NCBI GenBank assembly: GCA_018609665.1 | Contig: JAHENN010000225.1 | Span: 1 to 9,662 of the forward strand | DNA length: 9,662 bases | Direction: 5' to 3' | Source: Haloarculaceae archaeon | GTDB lineage: Archaea; Halobacteriota; Halobacteria; Halobacteriales; Haloarculaceae | Shown: piece by piece, positions 5,076-9,662 of the stretch | Layout of the letters: each line of letters starts with the position of its first letter | Position numbering within the stretch: the stretch's first letter is position 1 | Translations under genes and position numbers: made by a program | Notes under the pieces: model-generated | Told to the model about the DNA's origin: nothing | The model's database searches: none | The model's input: only the letters and a program-made list of their open reading frames with translations

Positions 5076-7721
5076 ATGGCACCGGGTATCGTCGGGGAGT
5101 TCATGGCCCTGAAGGAGGAGGCCGGCGCGGACCTCCTGGCGATGCAGCTGGGGGACTTCTACGAGTTCTTCGGCGAGGACGCCCGCCTCGTCGGCGAGGA
5201 ACTGGACCTGAAGGTCTCCCAGAAGGGCTCCGGCGGCGAGACCTACGACATGGCCGGCGTCCCGGTCGACGACCTCGGGCCGTACGTGACGGCGCTGGTC
5301 GAGCGGGGGTACCGGGTCGCAATCGCCGACCAGCACGACGACGGCGACGACGTCCGCCGGGAGCTGACGCGCGTGGTCACGCCGGGGACGCTGCTGTCGC
5401 CGGACGACGACGACGCGCGGTACCTGGCGGCCGTCGCCGCCGACGACGACGGCTACGGGCTGGCGTTCTGCGAGGTGACCACCGGTCGGTTCCGGGCGAC
5501 GGCGGTGTCCGGCGCCGACGCGACGGCCCGGGCCCTGACGGAGCTGTACCGCTTCGCGCCGGTCGAGCTGCTGCCCGGCCCCGACGTTCGGGGGGACGAC
5601 GACCTGCTGGCGGCGCTCCGGGAGCGGCTGGACGCCCGGCTGACGCTGCACGAGACGGACGCCTTCGCGCCGGGACGGGCCGAACACACCCTCCGCGAGC
5701 GGTTCGGCGACGCCGTCGACGCCGTCGACCTGGAGCGGGCGGGTGCCGTCGCGGCCGCCGGCGCGGTCGTCGACTACGTCGCGGAGACGGGCGTCGGCGC
5801 CGTGGCGTCGGTGACGCGGCTGGGGACGTACGCCGCCGACGAGGGCGTCGCCGTCGACGCGACCACCCGGCGCAACCTCGAGCTGACGGAGACGATGACC
5901 GGCGGCGGGCGGTCGCTGGTCGAGACGATCGACCACACCGAGACGAGCGCCGGCGGCCGGCTGCTCCGGGAGTGGCTCACGCGGCCGCTGCGCCGGCACG
6001 GGGAGCTGCGGCGCCGGCAGTCGGCGGTGGCGGCGCTGGCCGACGACGCTGTCGTCCGGGAGGGGCTGCGGGAGACGCTGGCGGACGCCTTCGACCTCGA
6101 GCGGGTCGCCTCCCGGGCGGTCTCCGGGAGCGCCGGCGCCGAGGCGCTGCTGCGGGCCCGGGAGACGCTGTCGCTGCTGCCGGAGCTGCGTGGCAGCGTC
6201 GAGGGGTCCGACCGGCTGTCGGGGTCGCCGGTCGCCGACCTGCTGGCCGAGCCGGACGGCGAGGCCGTCGCCGCGCTCCGGGAGGAGCTGTCGGCGCTTT
6301 CCGACGACCCCCCGAAGACGCTGCACGAGGGCGGCCTCATCGAGCGCGGCTACGACGAGGAGCTGGACGAGCTGGTCGCCCGCCACGAGGCCGCCGTCGA
6401 GTGGTTCGACGGCCTCGCCGAGCGGGAGAAACGCCGCCACGGCCTCACCCACGTCACCGTCGACCGCAACAGGACCGACGGCTACTACGTCCAGGTCGGC
6501 AAGTCCGAGACGGACGCGGTGCCGGACGACTACGAGGGCATCAAGACGCTGAAGAACGCCGAGCGGTACGTCTTCGACGAACTGCGGGAGCGGGAGCGGG
6601 AGCTGCTCCGGCTGGAGGAAGAGCGCGCCGACCGCGAGTACGAGGCGTTCTGCCGGCTCCGGGAGTCCGTCGCCGAGGCGGCCGACCTGCTGCAGTCGGT
6701 CGGACGGGCCCTCGCCGAGGTGGACGTCGCCTGCTCGCTTGCGGCCCACGCCGCCCGCCACGGCTGGTGCCGGCCGGAGCTGACCGACGAGCGCGTGCTG
6801 GACGTCGAGGCCGGCCGCCACCCCGTCGTCGAGGCCGACGTCGAGTTCGTCCCCAACGACCTCTACCTGGACCGCGAGCGGCGGTTCCTGCTGGTGACCG
6901 GGCCGAACATGTCCGGGAAGTCGACGTACATGCGGCAGGCGGCGCTCATCACGCTGCTGGCGCAGGTGGGTTCGTTCGTCCCGGCCGACGCCGCCCGCGT
7001 GGGGCTGGTCGACGGCGTCTACACCCGCGTCGGCGCCCTGGACGAACTCGCCGAGGGCCGCTCGACGTTCATGGTCGAGATGCAGGAGCTGTCGAACATC
7101 CTCCACTCGGCGACCGAAGAGTCGCTGGTGGTGCTCGACGAGGTCGGGCGCGGAACGGCGACGTACGACGGCATCTCCATCGCGTGGGCCGCCACCGAGT
7201 ACCTCCACAACGAGGTGGGGGCGTTCACGCTGTTCGCGACCCACTACCACGAGCTGACGACGCTGGCCGACGAGCTGCCCCGGGTGGAGAACGTCCACGT
7301 GGCGGCGGCGGAGCAGGACGGCGACGTGACCTTCCTCCGGACGGTCGAGCCGGGGGCGGCCGACCGCTCCTACGGCGTCCACGTGGCCGAGCTGGCGGGC
7401 GTCCCCGGCCCCGTTGTCGACCGCGCCCGGGACGTCCTCGACCGGCTGCGCTCCGAGCGGGCCGTCGAGGCGAAGGGCGCCGGCGGCGACGAGCCCGTCC
7501 AGACGGTGTTCGACCTGTCGAGCGGCGAGTTCCGGGGCGGTGACGGCGGCAACGCAGACGCGGACGCGGACGCAGACACCGACGACGACGCCGACGGGGC
7601 GTCAGTCGACCCCGAGGTCGAGGCGGTGCTCGCGGAACTGCGGGCGGCCGACCTGGAGACGACCTCGCCCGTCGAGCTGCTGTCGACGGTCGAGGAGTGG
7701 CAGCGCCGGCTGGAGGAGTGA
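5076..7721 (+). CDS. mutS: DNA mismatch repair protein MutS
   Basis: An 881-aa MutS1-type mismatch-recognition ATPase that would act with MutL. The N-terminal domain has the mismatch-stacking Phe-X-Glu motif in GDFYEFF (F28, E30), the mark of a true MutS1 rather than MutS2. The connector follows (RYLAAVAADDDGYGLAFCEVTTGRF). The core lever has RRNLELTETMTGGG...TSAGGRLLREWLTRPL (about 267-305), and the clamp DGYYVQVGKSE..VPDDYEGIKTLKNAERY. The ABC ATPase has Walker A TGPNMSGKST (608-617), Walker B VVLDEVGRGT (685-694; D688/E689) and the TLFATHYHEL histidine switch. Residues about 823-842 are an acidic Ala-Asp linker before the C-terminal helical domain (DPEVEAVLAEL...VEEWQRRLEE). There is no Smr domain. 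A GTG at 4992 would add 28 Pro/Gly/Arg-rich residues through the promoter, so I use 5076. Confidence 0.96.
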   Translation: MAPGIVGEFMALKEEAGADLLAMQLGDFYEFFGEDARLVGEELDLKVSQKGSGGETYDMAGVPVDDLGPYVTALVERGYRVAIADQHDDGDDVRRELTRVVTPGTLLSPDDDDARYLAAVAADDDGYGLAFCEVTTGRFRATAVSGADATARALTELYRFAPVELLPGPDVRGDDDLLAALRERLDARLTLHETDAFAPGRAEHTLRERFGDAVDAVDLERAGAVAAAGAVVDYVAETGVGAVASVTRLGTYAADEGVAVDATTRRNLELTETMTGGGRSLVETIDHTETSAGGRLLREWLTRPLRRHGELRRRQSAVAALADDAVVREGLRETLADAFDLERVASRAVSGSAGAEALLRARETLSLLPELRGSVEGSDRLSGSPVADLLAEPDGEAVAALREELSALSDDPPKTLHEGGLIERGYDEELDELVARHEAAVEWFDGLAEREKRRHGLTHVTVDRNRTDGYYVQVGKSETDAVPDDYEGIKTLKNAERYVFDELRERERELLRLEEERADREYEAFCRLRESVAEAADLLQSVGRALAEVDVACSLAAHAARHGWCRPELTDERVLDVEAGRHPVVEADVEFVPNDLYLDRERRFLLVTGPNMSGKSTYMRQAALITLLAQVGSFVPADAARVGLVDGVYTRVGALDELAEGRSTFMVEMQELSNILHSATEESLVVLDEVGRGTATYDGISIAWAATEYLHNEVGAFTLFATHYHELTTLADELPRVENVHVAAAEQDGDVTFLRTVEPGAADRSYGVHVAELAGVPGPVVDRARDVLDRLRSERAVEAKGAGGDEPVQTVFDLSSGEFRGGDGGNADADADADTDDDADGASVDPEVEAVLAELRAADLETTSPVELLSTVEEWQRRLEE
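7554..7577 (+). repeat. In-frame hexamer repeat inside mutS
   Basis: Four tandem copies of GC(A/G)GAC encode Ala-Asp x4 (from residue 827) and are followed by an Asp-rich run. The tract sits in the linker between the MutS ATPase and the C-terminal helical domain. The unit is two codons long, so gain or loss of copies would keep the frame. Confidence 0.75.
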
Positions 7722-8152
7722 CCCCCGCCTCGGCGGCGCTCGTTCTCGACGGCCCGCGACGAATCCCGGCGCCGGCGGCACGGACCCGAGCGCAGGAGCC
7801 GCAAGACTCCGAGACCACGACCACGGCGTCGACCCCCCGGCCACGCGACGCCGCGGTCGGTCGAGAGGGCCGACCCCGACCCCGAACGGACGCCCGCTCG
7901 CCGCCGTGTCACGTGCTGGTCGACGACGAGAGCGACGACGGGGGGAGACTGCCCCCGGCTCCTCGGCGCCGAAGGACCGCCGCCGGCTCCTCGGCGTCGA
8001 ATGACCGCCACCGGGGGCGCGTCCTCCTCTGCGTGGCGACGCCGACGACGGACTGCCGGCTCCGGGTCGGCGCCGACGTGCAGGCCGAACTGGTGTCGAA
8101 CCCCTGGAAGTGACGGCTCCGTACCGCGGACGCCCGGTCGACCGCGGACCCC
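7722..8152. other. 431-bp stretch between mutS and the ABM gene without a convincing gene
   Basis: All six frames here are rich in Arg, Pro, Ser and Thr, the usual look of non-coding GC-rich sequence, and no reading frame has a plausible start plus protein-like composition throughout. Two items stand out: a 28-bp tandem duplication at 7955-8010, and a short coding-like forward tail from about 8018 to a TGA at 8111-8113 (reading RVLLCVATPTTDCRLRVGAD and on to LVSNPWK). No TATA element, tRNA, rRNA or clear strong hairpin was seen. It may be the decayed remains of a gene that once lay after mutS. Confidence 0.5.
7955..8010. repeat. 28-bp imperfect tandem duplication
   Basis: Two adjacent 28-bp units, 7955-7982 and 7983-8010, both begin CCGGCTCCTCGGCG and differ at three positions (unit positions 15 C/T, 20 G/T, 28 G/A). 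There are only two copies and no spacers, so this is not a CRISPR array. The period is not a multiple of three, so the duplication would break any reading frame crossing it. Confidence 0.8.
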
Positions 8153-8455
8153 TTACATCACCCGCGTCTCCGAATCGACCTCGTAGCGGTAGAGTTCGGG
8201 CTCGCCGGCCAGATGCGGCGCGATGTCGGCCTGGAACGACTCGAAGTGGTCGCTGGACATGTGGGCGTCGACGGCGTCGGCGTCCTCGTACTGCTCGATG
8301 ACGCGGACGGTGTCGGGCGCCTCGACGTCCGTGGTCACGCGGTAGTCGACGACGCCGTCCTCCGCGCGGGAGGCGGCGGCCAGCTCCTCGAGGCGGTCGA
8401 GGGCGGCCTCGCGGCTGTCGGCGGCGACCGGCAGTTCGGCCAGCATCACGATCAT
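8153..8455 (-). CDS. ABM-fold (antibiotic biosynthesis monooxygenase-like) protein
   Basis: A 100-aa protein starting MIVMLAELPVAADSREAALD. It has the ferredoxin-like ABM pattern: strand MIVMLAELPV, helix REAALDRLEELAAASRAEDG, strand VVDYRVTTDVEAPDTVRVIEQYED, helix 'ADAVDAHMSSDHFESFQADI', and a last strand ELYRYEVDS. The 'EQYED..A.DAHM.SDHF' block is the family signature, with H69 and H74 region residues. Members are small dimeric heme-degrading enzymes, quinol oxygenases or stress proteins. Nothing here fixes the substrate. The start at 8455 is preferred over ATG 8446 because strand 1 then has full length, and an AT-rich element lies about 28 nt upstream; a further extension to 8482 would cross that element. 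It is divergent from mutL and lies on the opposite strand to both mutS and mutL. Confidence 0.82.
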   Translation of the reverse strand: MIVMLAELPVAADSREAALDRLEELAAASRAEDGVVDYRVTTDVEAPDTVRVIEQYEDADAVDAHMSSDHFESFQADIAPHLAGEPELYRYEVDSETRVM

Positions 8456-8480
8456 ACGCCCCGGCAGCGGCCGCGCCGGC

Positions 8481-8486
8481 AAAAGC
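8481..8486 (-). promoter_or_regulatory. TATA-like element for the ABM gene
   Basis: The reverse strand reads GCTTTT, centred about 28 nt upstream of the ATG at 8455 in otherwise G/C-only DNA, consistent with a leaderless start. Confidence 0.45.
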
Positions 8487-8504
8487 GTGCCGCCGGTCGC
8501 GTGG

Positions 8505-8511
8505 ATTTATG
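8505..8511 (+). promoter_or_regulatory. TATA-like element for mutL
   Basis: ATTTATG is centred about 34 nt upstream of the mutL ATG at 8542, which would put the transcript start near 8534 with a leader of about 8 nt. This gives mutL its own promoter, back to back with that of the ABM gene, so it need not be read from mutS. Confidence 0.5.
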
Positions 8512-8541
8512 CGTCGGCGGCCGAAGAGTCGGGGAGACGCG

Positions 8542-9662
<1,121 letters not shown>

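Noticed and set aside
4290..7382. A 1030-codon open frame on the reverse strand opposite alaX, the STAS-like gene and mutS
   Set aside because: It has the Arg/Val/Gly/Pro-rich composition of an antisense shadow of GC-rich coding DNA, overlaps well-identified MutS motifs throughout, and has no recognisable domain.
7955..8010. CRISPR-like repeat
   Set aside because: Only two directly abutting copies with no spacers and no cas genes nearby.
8153..8162. Identical TTACATCACC at the 3' ends of the ABM gene and the 58-aa gene (1779-1788)
   Set aside because: Both simply encode a Val-Met-stop or similar ending on the reverse strand; a 10-bp match is expected by chance and flanks differ at once.

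Overview
This is chromosomal DNA from an extremely halophilic archaeon (Halobacteria). It is very GC-rich, codon third positions are almost always G or C, and the proteins are strongly acidic (runs of D and E, little K). Start codons are mostly preceded by an AT-rich, TATA-like element centred about 25-30 nt upstream, with no Shine-Dalgarno, which is the usual haloarchaeal leaderless arrangement. A Haloarcula/Halomicrobium/Natronomonas-type genus is plausible but cannot be fixed from this sequence. The content is mostly housekeeping; I see no phage, transposon, CRISPR, rRNA or tRNA.

Layout. 1-245 (-): 5' end of a GcvT/YgfZ-type folate-binding protein. 284-592 (-): small winged-helix-like protein. 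Divergent from it, 689-1360 (+): a protein with a zinc-ribbon-like element at each end and a long acidic linker, then 1386-1778 (+): a DUF5611 protein. 1779-1955 (-): a 58-aa conserved-looking protein whose stop codon abuts that of the DUF5611 gene. 2060-3439 (+): fused thiamine gene thiDN. 3410-3695: no intact gene, but two coding-like 3' gene tails pointing away from each other, best read as the scar of a deletion. 3740-4465 (+): AlaX, a free-standing alanyl-tRNA editing protein. 4502-4885 (-): small STAS/SpoIIAA-like protein. 5076-7721 (+): mutS. 7722-8152: 431 bp without a convincing gene, holding a 28-bp tandem duplication. 8153-8455 (-): ABM-fold protein. 8542-window end (+): mutL, cut by the window edge.

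How they work together. The clearest functional pair is mutS and mutL (mismatch recognition and its ATPase partner). They lie on the same strand but are separated by a gene-free stretch and an opposite-strand ABM gene, so they are not one simple operon here. ThiDN combines phosphorylation of the thiamine pyrimidine with its coupling to the thiazole. AlaX clears mischarged tRNA(Ala). The remaining small proteins are lineage-typical haloarchaeal families of unknown role. I did not find a convincing undescribed system. The best leads are the head-to-head remnant pair, the 28-bp duplication and coding-like tail between mutS and mutL, the 11-bp tandem repeat upstream of the mutS promoter, and the in-frame hexamer repeat inside mutS.
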